Below are positions 1-5,590 of a stretch of 5,740 nucleotides of DNA, one piece after another (the stretch's first letter is position 1; the number at the start of each line of letters is the position of its first letter). The stretch covers positions 1 to 5,740 of the forward strand of contig CAIPGJ010000802.1 of NCBI GenBank assembly GCA_903864555.1, in the 5' to 3' direction. The notes below the pieces were generated by a model. It was not told the DNA's origin. It ran no database searches and saw only the letters and a list, made by a program, of their open reading frames with translations. A program made the translations under genes and the position numbers. This stretch comes from an uncultured Pseudomonadota bacterium (lineage in GTDB: Bacteria; Pseudomonadota; Gammaproteobacteria; Burkholderiales; SG8-39).

Positions 1-1041
1 GCAGCGCTCATCAATGCCGATCCGCGCGAGATCGTCTGGACCTCCGGTGCCACCGAAGGCAACAACCTCGCGATCATGGGCGCCGCCCAGTTCTACAAGT
101 CCAAGGGCCGCCACATCATCACCCAGAAGACCGAACACAAGGCGGTGCTGGACACCTGCCGCGAGCTGGAGCGCCAGGGCTTCGAGGTCACTTACCTCGA
201 GCCCGAGACCAGTGGCCTGGTCGACATCGACAAGTTCAAGGCGGCCATCCGTCCCGACACCATCATTGCCTCCATCATGATGGTGAACAACGAGATCGGC
301 GTGATCCAGCCGGTCGAGGCACTGGCCGAGATCTGCCGCGAGAAGGGCATCATCTTCCACTGTGACGCGGTGCAGGCCGCCGGCAAGGTCGAGATCGACG
401 TGACCAGGTTCAAGGTCGACCTGCTCACCATGACGGCGCACAAGATGTACGGCCCCAAGGGCATCGGCGCGCTGTACGTCCGGCGCAAGCCGCGCGTGCG
501 CATCGAGGCGCAGATCCACGGCGGCGGGCATGAGCGCGGTTTTCGTTCGGGCACCCTGGCCACCCATCAGATCGCCGGTTTCGGCGAGGCTGCACGGATA
601 GCCAAGGCCGAGATGGCCACCGACAACGAGCGCATCCGCGTCCTGCGCGACAAGCTCTGGAAGGCCATCGGCAGCATGGAGGAGGTCTACCTCAATGGCG
701 ACCTCGACCATCGCATTCCGGGTAATCTCAACATCAGTTTCAACTATGTCGAGGGCGAGTCCCTGATCATGGCGATCAAGGACATCGCGGTGTCCTCCGG
801 TTCAGCCTGCACCTCGGCTTCGCTGGAGCCCTCCTATGTGCTGCGCGCGCTGGGACGCTCCGACGAACTGGCGCACAGTTCCATCCGCCTCACCCTGGGC
901 AAGTTCACCACCGAGGAGGAGGTCGAGTACGCCGCCGACCTGATCCGGCGCAAGGTGGCCAAGCTGCGCGAACTCTCCCCCTTGTGGGAGATGCACAAGG
1001 ACGGCGTGGACATCAGCAAGGTGCAGTGGGCTGCACATTGA
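1..1041 (+). CDS. iscS: Cysteine desulfurase IscS (5'-truncated by window edge)
   Basis: PLP-dependent cysteine desulfurase that converts L-cysteine to alanine and carries the released sulfur as a persulfide to IscU and other cytoplasmic acceptors. The reading frame is open from base 1, and 346 residues plus the stop are visible. Recalled E. coli IscS (404 aa) aligns with an offset of 58, so the start codon lies left of the window. Visible landmarks, with E. coli numbering in brackets, are His46 [104] in TEHKAV, Asp122 [180] and Gln125 [183] contacting PLP, and the Schiff-base Lys148 [206] in [10 protein letters not shown]. The mobile-loop catalytic Cys270 [328] lies in [10 protein letters not shown], which marks the group I IscS type rather than NifS or SufS. 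The C-terminus ([12 protein letters not shown]...WAAH) matches the IscU-binding tail of the family. iscU follows after 35 nt. The family assignment is near certain; an iscR regulator upstream is expected but not visible. Confidence 0.98.
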   Translation, partial: AALINADPREIVWTSGATEGNNLAIMGAAQFYKSKGRHIITQKTEHKAVLDTCRELERQGFEVTYLEPETSGLVDIDKFKAAIRPDTIIASIMMVNNEIGVIQPVEALAEICREKGIIFHCDAVQAAGKVEIDVTRFKVDLLTMTAHKMYGPKGIGALYVRRKPRVRIEAQIHGGGHERGFRSGTLATHQIAGFGEAARIAKAEMATDNERIRVLRDKLWKAIGSMEEVYLNGDLDHRIPGNLNISFNYVEGESLIMAIKDIAVSSGSACTSASLEPSYVLRALGRSDELAHSSIRLTLGKFTTEEEVEYAADLIRRKVAKLRELSPLWEMHKDGVDISKVQWAAH

Positions 1042-1065
1042 TTCACCGCATGCAGACATGAAAGC

Positions 1066-1071
1066 AGGAGA
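1066..1071 (+). promoter_or_regulatory. Ribosome binding site of iscU
   Basis: AGGAGA lies 5 nt before the iscU ATG in the 35-nt iscS-iscU gap. It supports the start at 1077 over two other ATG triplets in the gap: 1050 stops after three codons and 1058 is out of frame. Confidence 0.75.
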
Positions 1072-1076
1072 ACAGC

Positions 1077-1499
1077 ATGGCCTACAGTGACAAAGTCATC
1101 GATCATTACGAGAACCCCCGCAACGTCGGCTCCTTCGAGAAGGGTGACGACAGCGTCGGCACCGGCATGGTCGGCGCCCCGGCCTGCGGCGACGTCATGA
1201 AGCTGCAGATCAAGGTCAACGAGCAGGGCGTCATCGAGGACGCGCGCTTCAAGACCTACGGCTGCGGCTCAGCCATCGCCTCATCCTCGCTGGTCACCGA
1301 ATGGGTGAAGGGCAAGACGCTGGACGAAGCCGCGGTGATCCGCAACACCGAGATCGCCGAGGAACTGGCCCTGCCGCCGGTGAAGATCCATTGTTCCATC
1401 CTCGCCGAGGACGCCATCAAGGCCGCCATCGAGGACTACCGCAAGAAGCATGGCGGCACCCCGGCTGCGGCGGCTGCGCCGGCCAAGGCCACAGCCTGA
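1077..1499 (+). CDS. iscU: Iron-sulfur cluster assembly scaffold IscU
   Basis: Cytoplasmic scaffold on which a [2Fe-2S] cluster is built from iron and IscS-derived sulfur. The protein is 140 aa, against 128 in E. coli. The three conserved cysteines are Cys37 (APACGD), Cys63 (YGCGSA) and Cys106 (KIHCS), with Asp39 and His105, the residues known to hold or regulate the cluster. LPPVK at 99-103 is the peptide bound by the HscA chaperone, whose gene lies downstream. The start [18 protein letters not shown] is the usual family N-terminus. The extra length is a low-complexity Gly/Ala/Pro/Lys tail (residues 126-140), absent from the E. coli protein and probably disordered. The gene sits between iscS and iscA, the classic order, and the latter begins 8 nt after its stop. 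Confidence 0.98.
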   Translation: MAYSDKVIDHYENPRNVGSFEKGDDSVGTGMVGAPACGDVMKLQIKVNEQGVIEDARFKTYGCGSAIASSSLVTEWVKGKTLDEAAVIRNTEIAEELALPPVKIHCSILAEDAIKAAIEDYRKKHGGTPAAAAAPAKATA

Positions 1500-1501
1500 G
1501 G
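1498..1501 (+). promoter_or_regulatory. Ribosome binding site of iscA overlapping the iscU stop
   Basis: GAGG overlaps the TGA stop of iscU and lies 6 nt before the ATG at 1508. It decides the iscA start, since an open frame extends upstream across iscU, and suggests translational coupling of iscU and iscA. Confidence 0.65.
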
Positions 1502-1507
1502 TGTGAC

Positions 1508-1831
1508 ATGGCCATTACCCTGACTGAACGCGCTGCCAACCACGTGCAGAACTTCCTGGCCAAGCGTGGCAAGGGCGTGGGACTGCGCCTGGGCGTCAAG
1601 ACCACCGGCTGCTCCGGCCTGGCCTACAAGCTGGAGTATGCCGATGCTTCCAACCCCGAGGACATGCTGTTCGAGAGCCATGGCGTGAAGGTGGTGGTCG
1701 ATCCGAAGAGCCTGCCCTACATCGATGGCACCGAGCTTGATTTCGAGCGCGAAGGCCTGAATGAGGGATTCAAGTTCAAGAATCCCAATGTCAAGGATGA
1801 ATGCGGCTGCGGGGAAAGCTTCACCGTCTGA
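1508..1831 (+). CDS. iscA: A-type iron-sulfur carrier protein IscA
   Basis: A-type carrier thought to accept clusters or iron and help mature target proteins, especially [4Fe-4S] enzymes. From the ATG at 1508 the product is 107 aa, the same length as E. coli IscA. The family cysteines are Cys35 (TTGCSGLAY), Cys99 and Cys101 (ECGCGESF near the C-terminus), with the conserved [10 protein letters not shown] segment in the middle. The frame stays open upstream to 1301 inside iscU, but that extension reads iscU in another frame. The 1508 start gives the canonical N-terminus [13 protein letters not shown] and has a good ribosome binding site, so it was chosen. ErpA and SufA are close relatives. Position between iscU and hscB makes IscA the best name. 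A terminator-like hairpin follows the gene. Confidence 0.97.
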   Translation: MAITLTERAANHVQNFLAKRGKGVGLRLGVKTTGCSGLAYKLEYADASNPEDMLFESHGVKVVVDPKSLPYIDGTELDFEREGLNEGFKFKNPNVKDECGCGESFTV

Positions 1832-1838
1832 GTCCGGC

Positions 1839-1880
1839 GATGGCAGCCCCGGGCGTCGCGGCCCAGGATGTCCTGCCATC
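1839..1880 (+). other. Nested inverted repeat (possible mRNA structure) in the iscA-hscB gap
   Basis: GATGGCAG (1839-1846) is perfectly complementary to CTGCCATC (1873-1880). Inside it GGGC (1851-1854) pairs with GCCC (1861-1864) around GTCGCG, leaving an internal loop of 4 and 8 nt. A competing stem is possible: GCGATGG (1837-1843) with CCATCGC (1880-1886). It lies 8 nt after the iscA stop, where a 3'-end stabilising structure or processing site would be placed. Function is inferred only. Confidence 0.4.
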
Positions 1881-1899
1881 CATCGCAGCACTGAAAGGG

Positions 1900-1924
1900 A
1901 AGGGCTGAGGCCCTTTTTTGTTTT
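1900..1924 (+). terminator. Intrinsic terminator or attenuator between iscA and hscB
   Basis: AAGGGC (1900-1905), loop TGAG, and GCCCTT (1910-1915) make a 6-bp GC-rich stem, extendable by two G-U pairs. It is followed directly by TTTTGTTTT (1916-1924). This is the standard shape of a rho-independent terminator. It stands inside an operon whose downstream genes have no evident promoter of their own, so partial termination that lowers hscB-hscA-fdx-iscX relative to iscSUA is the natural reading. Efficiency cannot be judged from sequence; the stem is short. Confidence 0.7.
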
Positions 1925-1926
1925 GC

Positions 1927-2451
1927 ATGAACCAGAATCAGGATCACTTCCAGCTTTTCGGCCTGCCGCGGGCATTCACCATGGATGCTGCGGCGCTGGA
2001 TGCACGCTATCGCGAACTGCAGCGCGAAGTCCATCCGGACCGCTTCGCCACGGGCTCCGATGCCGAGAAGCGCCGCTCCATCGAACTCGCCACCCAGGTG
2101 AACGAGGGCTATCGCACGCTGAAGTCGCCCTTGCCGCGCGCCCGCTATCTGCTGGAGTTGTCCGGGGTGGACGTTGCGGCCGAGACCAATACTTCAATGC
2201 CGGCGGATTTCCTGATGGAACAGATGGAATGGCGCGAAGGCCTGGAAGAGGCCGATCGCGCCGGCGATACCTGCGGCCTCAACCGGCTCGACCTGCAGTT
2301 GAATGGCGAGCGTGACAAGGCGCATGCAGCCCTGGCGGCCGCCTTCGAGGGGAGGCAGTTGCAGGCCGCGGCACAGATCGTGCGCAAGCTCATGTTCCTC
2401 GAGCGCTTCCGTGAGGACGTGGCCGACACGCGTGATCGTTATGCAGCCTGA
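1927..2451 (+). CDS. hscB: Fe-S assembly J-domain co-chaperone HscB
   Basis: Hsp20-type J-protein that brings IscU to HscA and stimulates HscA ATPase, promoting cluster transfer from IscU. The product is 174 aa, near the E. coli length of 171. The N-terminal J domain (about residues 6-78) opens with DHFQLFGLP, the family signature, and carries HPD at 36-38, the motif that activates Hsp70. The C-terminal helical domain includes FLMEQMEWREGLEE (95-108) and VRKLMFLERF, which in E. coli form the IscU-binding face. ATG 1927 gives the expected N-terminus but has no Shine-Dalgarno at normal spacing. TTG 1918, in frame three codons earlier, has GAGG 7 nt upstream and is a real alternative. hscA follows after 73 nt. 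Identity is very secure; the exact start is less so. Confidence 0.95.
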   Translation: MNQNQDHFQLFGLPRAFTMDAAALDARYRELQREVHPDRFATGSDAEKRRSIELATQVNEGYRTLKSPLPRARYLLELSGVDVAAETNTSMPADFLMEQMEWREGLEEADRAGDTCGLNRLDLQLNGERDKAHAALAAAFEGRQLQAAAQIVRKLMFLERFREDVADTRDRYAA

Positions 2452-2477
2452 GCAGGACAACGGTTTCATGATCCTCG

Positions 2478-2494
2478 TCGACGGTTTGCGTCGA
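2478..2494 (+). other. Small hairpin in the hscB-hscA gap
   Basis: TCGACG (2478-2483) and CGTCGA (2489-2494) form a perfect 6-bp stem with loop GTTTG. No T-tract follows, so it is not an intrinsic terminator. It could be an mRNA processing or stability element, or chance. Confidence 0.35.
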
Positions 2495-2500
2495 ATGCCG

Positions 2501-2524
2501 GCCCGATTGGCGGGATAATCGGGC
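2501..2524 (+). promoter_or_regulatory. Hairpin abutting the hscA start codon, with SD-like loop
   Basis: GCCCGATT (2501-2508) is perfectly complementary to AATCGGGC (2517-2524), whose last base touches the hscA ATG at 2525. The 8-nt loop GGCGGGAT together with the preceding bases is the only purine-rich Shine-Dalgarno-like stretch available (GCGGGA at 2510-2515, 9 nt before ATG). In mRNA this would show the ribosome site in a loop while pairing the bases next to the start codon, a layout suited to translational control. The structure is seen; its role is inferred. Confidence 0.45.
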
Positions 2525-4399
2525 ATGGCACTTTTGCAGATCTCCGAGCCCGGCGAATCGCCGGCACCGCACCAGCGTCGCATTGCCGTGGGCATCGACC
2601 TGGGCACCACCAACTCCCTGGTGGCCACCGTGCGCAACAGCATCGCCGTGGTCCTCCATGATGAGGAAGGCCATCCGATGCTGCCTTCCATCGTGCGCTA
2701 TGCCGGGGAGGGCGTGGTTGAAACCGGCTATGCCGCCCAGCTGCATCGTGCCCGTGATCCGAAGAACACCATCGTCTCGGTGAAGCGCTTCATGGGGCGC
2801 GGCCTCAGGGACGTCGCCCACGCCGAGAACTCTCCCTATGACTTTGTCGATGCACCCGGCATGGTGCAGCTACGCACGCGCGCCGGGGTGAAGAGCCCGG
2901 TGGAGATCTCGGCCGAGATCCTGCGTGAACTGCGCATGCGCGCCGAGGCTGCGCTGCTGGGCAAGGGCGATGGCGACCTGTACGGCGCAGTCATCACGGT
3001 GCCGGCCTATTTCGACGATGCGCAGCGCCAGGCCACCAAGGATGCGGCACGCGTCGCGGGCCTGAATGTGATGCGCCTGCTGAACGAGCCCACGGCCGCC
3101 GCGATCGCCTATGGCCTGGACAACGCGGCCGAAGGCATCTATGCGGTGTACGACCTGGGCGGTGGCACCTTCGATGTGTCCATCCTCAAGCTGACCCGCG
3201 GCGTGTTCGAGGTGCTGGCCACCGGCGGTGATTCCGCGCTGGGCGGAGACGACTTTGACCATCGCCTGTTCTGCTGGGTTCTGGAACAGGCCAGGCTTCC
3301 GCCGCTGTCCGACGAGGACACCAGTCTGATGCTGGTCAAGGCGCAGCAGGTGAAGGAAGACCTCAGCCTGCATCCGGAAGCACGCTTCAATGCGCGGCTT
3401 GCCACCGGCCAGGTGATCGACGTGGCGGTGAGCCAGCAGGACTTCTGGGAGATGACCCGGCACCTGGTGGCCAAGACCCTGGCGCCGGCACGCAAGGCCC
3501 TGCGCGATGCCGGCCTGGCAGCCGCCGATGTGAAGGGCGTGGTCATGGTGGGTGGCGCCACGCGCATGCCGCATGTGCAGCGCGCCGTGGGCGGGTTGTT
3601 CGGCCAGACGCCATTGAACAACCTCGATCCGGACAAGGTGGTGGCGCTGGGCGCCGCCATGCAGGCCAATGCGCTGGCCGGCAACCGCTCCAGCGAAGAG
3701 GACTGGTTGCTGCTGGATGTCATCCCGCTGTCGCTGGGCATCGAGACCATGGGCGGATTGGTCGAAAAGGTGATCGCCCGCAATGCCACCATCCCGGTGG
3801 CCAAGGCCCAGGAATTCACCACCTTCAAGGACGGCCAGACCGCCATGGCCATCCATGTGGTGCAGGGCGAACGCGAACTGGTCAGCGACTGCCGCTCGCT
3901 GGCCCGCTTCGAACTGCGTGGCATCCCGCCCATGCCGGCCGGTGGTGCGCGCATCCGCGTGACCTTCCAGGTGGATGCCGACGGCCTGCTGTCGGTGTCG
4001 GCGAAGGAGACCACTTCCGGCGTTGAAGCGGCAGTGGCGGTCAAGCCCTCCTATGGCCTGGGGGACAGCGACATCACACGCATGCTCAAGGACTCCTTCG
4101 AGCATGCCCGCGACGACGTGCACCTGCGCGCGCTGCGCGAGCAGCAGGTCGAGGGCGAGCGCATGCTGGAGGCGGTGACGGCAGCCATGGCCGCTGATGC
4201 CGACCTGCTGGAGGCAGCCGAGCGTGCCGCCATCGACGCTGCAGTCACCGAGTTGCGCCTGCTGGTCGCCGGCGCCGACCATCGCGCCATCAAGGCGGCC
4301 ATCGAGCGGATGAACCGCGACACCGAAGCTTTTGCCGCGCGCCGCATGGACCGCTCCGTCAGACAGGCGCTGACCGGGCGCCACATCGCCAGCGTCTGA
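2525..4399 (+). CDS. hscA: Hsp70-family Fe-S chaperone HscA
   Basis: Specialised Hsp70 ATPase that binds the LPPVK peptide of IscU and, with HscB, drives cluster transfer. At 624 aa it is close to E. coli HscA (616). The start [19 protein letters not shown] is nearly identical to the E. coli N-terminus and fixes the ATG. The ATPase domain (about 20-390) shows phosphate loop 1 GIDLGTTNS (23-31), [32 protein letters not shown], phosphate loop 2 YDLGGGTFD (209-217), and [10 protein letters not shown]. The interdomain linker [17 protein letters not shown] leads into the substrate-binding domain, with [12 protein letters not shown] (Phe434, Met441 among the peptide-pocket residues) and [21 protein letters not shown]. 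The C-terminal helical lid ends in [15 protein letters not shown] small insertion near GKGDGDLYG accounts for part of the extra length. Housekeeping DnaK is excluded by the N-terminal extension and the isc context. Confidence 0.98.
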   Translation: MALLQISEPGESPAPHQRRIAVGIDLGTTNSLVATVRNSIAVVLHDEEGHPMLPSIVRYAGEGVVETGYAAQLHRARDPKNTIVSVKRFMGRGLRDVAHAENSPYDFVDAPGMVQLRTRAGVKSPVEISAEILRELRMRAEAALLGKGDGDLYGAVITVPAYFDDAQRQATKDAARVAGLNVMRLLNEPTAAAIAYGLDNAAEGIYAVYDLGGGTFDVSILKLTRGVFEVLATGGDSALGGDDFDHRLFCWVLEQARLPPLSDEDTSLMLVKAQQVKEDLSLHPEARFNARLATGQVIDVAVSQQDFWEMTRHLVAKTLAPARKALRDAGLAAADVKGVVMVGGATRMPHVQRAVGGLFGQTPLNNLDPDKVVALGAAMQANALAGNRSSEEDWLLLDVIPLSLGIETMGGLVEKVIARNATIPVAKAQEFTTFKDGQTAMAIHVVQGERELVSDCRSLARFELRGIPPMPAGGARIRVTFQVDADGLLSVSAKETTSGVEAAVAVKPSYGLGDSDITRMLKDSFEHARDDVHLRALREQQVEGERMLEAVTAAMAADADLLEAAERAAIDAAVTELRLLVAGADHRAIKAAIERMNRDTEAFAARRMDRSVRQALTGRHIASV

Positions 4400-4425
4400 T
4401 CCCCCGATTTCCGATACGAGTATCC

Positions 4426-4764
4426 ATGCCCAAGATCACCGTACTGCCGCATGCCTCCCTGTGTCCGCAGGGCAAAACTTTCGATGCCGACCCGGCAGCG
4501 TCGCTGTGCGACAACCTGCTGCGCAACGGCATCGACATCGAACATGCCTGCGAGAAGGTCTGCGCCTGCACCACCTGCCATGTGGTATTGCGCTCCGGCT
4601 TCGATTCGCTGGACGAGGCCGCGGAGAATGAGGAGGACATGCTGGACAAGGCCTGGGGCCTGGAGCCCGCCTCGCGGTTGTCCTGCCAGACCCGCCTGCA
4701 GGACGAGGACATCACCATCGAAATACCGAAATACACCATCAACATGGTCTCGGAGGGGAAATGA
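4426..4764 (+). CDS. fdx: ISC-type [2Fe-2S] ferredoxin Fdx
   Basis: Adrenodoxin-type [2Fe-2S] ferredoxin that supplies electrons during cluster assembly on IscU/IscS. The product is 112 aa, against 111 in E. coli, and starts with the family sequence MPKITVLPH. The four cluster ligands are Cys42, Cys48 and Cys51 in HACEKVCACTTCH, and Cys87 in RLSCQ. Cys46, the non-ligand cysteine conserved in ISC ferredoxins, is also present, which favours this role over a generic ferredoxin. DMLDKAWGLEPASRLSCQ and the tail IPKYTINM are characteristic. It lies 26 nt after hscA; the only ribosome-site candidate is a weak GAG 5 nt before the ATG. Its stop overlaps the iscX start by the ATGA arrangement, indicating coupled translation. 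Confidence 0.97.
   Translation: MPKITVLPHASLCPQGKTFDADPAASLCDNLLRNGIDIEHACEKVCACTTCHVVLRSGFDSLDEAAENEEDMLDKAWGLEPASRLSCQTRLQDEDITIEIPKYTINMVSEGK
4752..4756 (+). promoter_or_regulatory. Ribosome binding site of iscX inside fdx
   Basis: GGAGG, followed by two more G, ends 4 nt before the iscX ATG and lies within the last codons of fdx. This strong site confirms that iscX starts at the overlapping ATGA. Confidence 0.75.
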
Positions 4765-4955
4765 AGTGGACCGATACGCTGGACATCGCCATCGCGCTGT
4801 CCGACCAGCATCCGGAGGTTGACCCGCAGTACGTGCGCTTCACCGACCTGCTGCAGTGGGTGATGGCGCTGCCGGAGTTTGACGACAGCGAAGATCGCTG
4901 CGGCGAGAAGATCCTGGAGGCCATACAGCTCGCCTGGATCGACGAGGCGAACTGA
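4761..4955 (+). CDS. iscX: Iron-sulfur assembly accessory protein IscX (YfhJ)
   Basis: Small acidic cytoplasmic protein that, in E. coli, binds IscS at a site shared with the frataxin CyaY, binds iron weakly and modulates desulfurase activity. The product is 64 aa, against 66 in E. coli, and keeps the core MKWTD, VRFTDLLQWV, FDD and EKILEAIQLAWIDEA. It is rich in Asp and Glu, as expected. The gene overlaps fdx by 4 nt and the thioesterase gene by 1 nt, so the three are very probably on one message. It is the usual last gene of the isc operon. Confidence 0.96.
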   Translation: MKWTDTLDIAIALSDQHPEVDPQYVRFTDLLQWVMALPEFDDSEDRCGEKILEAIQLAWIDEAN

Positions 4956-5416
4956 TGGCACGCGACATCCCCTACAAGACCTTCGTCGATGCCATGCACT
5001 TCGGCACCCTGGAGTGGGCCGAGGACGTGGTGAAGCGCTACATCGACATCGAGCCCTTCCACCTGAACAATTCCGGCGTGGTGCATGGCGGGGTGATCCT
5101 CTCGCTCATGGACTCAGCCAGCGGGCGCTGCGGCCAGTACGCCCCGCCGGGCACGCCCAAGGTCTCCAGCATGACCGTCACCCTGAACACCAGCTTCATC
5201 GGCCAGACGCGCAGCGGCCGCCTGGTGGCCACCGCGCGCAAGGTGTCCAGTGGTCGTTCGCTGTATTTCACCGCGGTCGAAGTCCACAACGACGCCGGCG
5301 AAGTGGTGGCCACCGCCAGTGGCGTACATCGCTGGCGTGCCGGCCACGGGCCGGGGGCGAAGCAGCATGCGGCAGAACATGAAGGAAACACTGATCAAGT
5401 CTCGAATCGAGGATAG
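4955..5416 (+). CDS. PaaI-family (hotdog fold) acyl-CoA thioesterase, coupled to iscX
   Basis: Probable thioesterase that hydrolyses an acyl-CoA or aryl-CoA; the substrate cannot be told from sequence. The product is 153 aa, typical for single-domain hotdog thioesterases. The PaaI/4HBT-type active-site signature is clear: FHLNNSGVVHGGVILSLMDSA (residues 35-55), in which HGG precedes the hotdog helix, Asp53 is the likely catalytic acid/base and Asn38 or Asn39 sits near the HGG turn. The second half, TVTLNTSFIGQTRSGRL then SGRSLYFTAVEVHNDAGEVVATASGVHRW, gives the strands expected of the fold. The last 20 or so residues are polar, Gly/His-rich and probably disordered. The ATG shares one base with the iscX stop (TGATG), and GAGG lies 7 nt upstream inside iscX. 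Hence it is translationally coupled to the isc operon although not a recognised Fe-S assembly factor. No intrinsic terminator follows. Confidence 0.88.
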   Translation: MARDIPYKTFVDAMHFGTLEWAEDVVKRYIDIEPFHLNNSGVVHGGVILSLMDSASGRCGQYAPPGTPKVSSMTVTLNTSFIGQTRSGRLVATARKVSSGRSLYFTAVEVHNDAGEVVATASGVHRWRAGHGPGAKQHAAEHEGNTDQVSNRG

Positions 5417-5519
5417 TCGTTCAACTGTTTCCTCTGACGTGGGGGATAGGCAAGGGGGCGTAGCCCACTTGTTCAGTCCCTCCTAAAGAGACCGTCCCGA
5501 CCTGATTCCGGCCGGCGCA

Positions 5520-5548
5520 TTGCCGCCGACCCCTGACTGACTTATCCT
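5520..5548 (+). promoter_or_regulatory. Candidate sigma-70 promoter for the Bug-family gene
   Basis: TTGCCG (5520-5525) and TATCCT (5543-5548) are separated by exactly 17 nt, and each matches 4 of 6 consensus positions. Transcription would begin near 5555, giving a leader of about 36 nt. A change of function from the isc operon to a periplasmic binding protein makes a promoter here likely, but matches of this quality also occur by chance. Confidence 0.35.
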
Positions 5549-5584
5549 GAAGCCATCCGCCGTCAGAGCGGCCCACCTTCAGGA
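5545..5584 (+). promoter_or_regulatory. Interrupted dyad covering the Bug-gene ribosome binding site
   Basis: TCCTGAAG (5545-5552) is perfectly complementary to CTTCAGGA (5577-5584). A second inner stem is CCGC (5557-5560) with GCGG (5568-5571). The right arm contains the first four bases of the AGGAGG ribosome site (5581-5586), and the left arm overlaps the candidate -10 box. It may be an RNA hairpin hiding the ribosome site in transcripts entering from upstream, or a DNA operator. Confidence 0.4.
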
Positions 5585-5586
5585 GG
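5581..5586 (+). promoter_or_regulatory. Ribosome binding site of the Bug-family gene
   Basis: AGGAGG is a full-consensus Shine-Dalgarno 4 nt before the ATG at 5591 and fixes that start. Most of it is pairable with 5545-5552. Confidence 0.75.
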
Positions 5587-5590
5587 CCTC

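Larger units (their letters stand above)
5417..5590 (+). other. Non-coding gap between the thioesterase and Bug genes
   Basis: This 174-nt stretch has no credible gene. It contains G-rich runs (5441-5445, 5454-5458), a weak GGGC/GCCC stem (5456-5459 with 5463-5466) lacking a T-tract, and the palindrome CCGGCCGG (5508-5515). The candidate promoter and the dyad before the next gene are given separately. A rho-dependent end of the isc transcript here is possible but cannot be shown. Confidence 0.6.

Noticed and set aside
1050..1061. Three-codon ORF (ATG CAG ACA TGA) before iscU
   Set aside because: No ribosome site and no indication of a leader peptide; expected by chance.
1301..1507. Upstream extension of the iscA reading frame
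   Set aside because: These codons read iscU in a second frame and give Arg/Gly-rich nonsense. The start at 1508 gives the standard 107-residue IscA with a ribosome site.
1436..1975. 179-residue minus-strand open frame spanning iscA and the iscA-hscB gap
   Set aside because: It crosses iscA and the terminator and matches no family; antisense shadow.
2514..2519. GATAAT resembling a -10 box before hscA
   Set aside because: No acceptable -35 element at 16-18 nt (the region 2490-2497 has none), and the bases are part of the hairpin next to the start codon.
3139..4044. 301-residue minus-strand open frame opposite hscA
   Set aside because: Ser/Pro/Ala/Arg-rich low-information translation overlapping the HscA core; a shadow of hscA.
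2870..4384. 504-residue open frame on the minus strand opposite hscA
   Set aside because: It lies wholly antisense to a certain gene with intact HscA motifs. Its translation is His/Gln/Gly/Ala-rich with no recognisable domain, as expected for antisense of high-GC coding DNA.
5439..5468. GTGGG/CCCAC and GGGC/GCCC pairings after the thioesterase, considered as a terminator
   Set aside because: Stems are 4-5 bp, one with a 20-nt loop, and no T-tract follows; not a credible intrinsic terminator.
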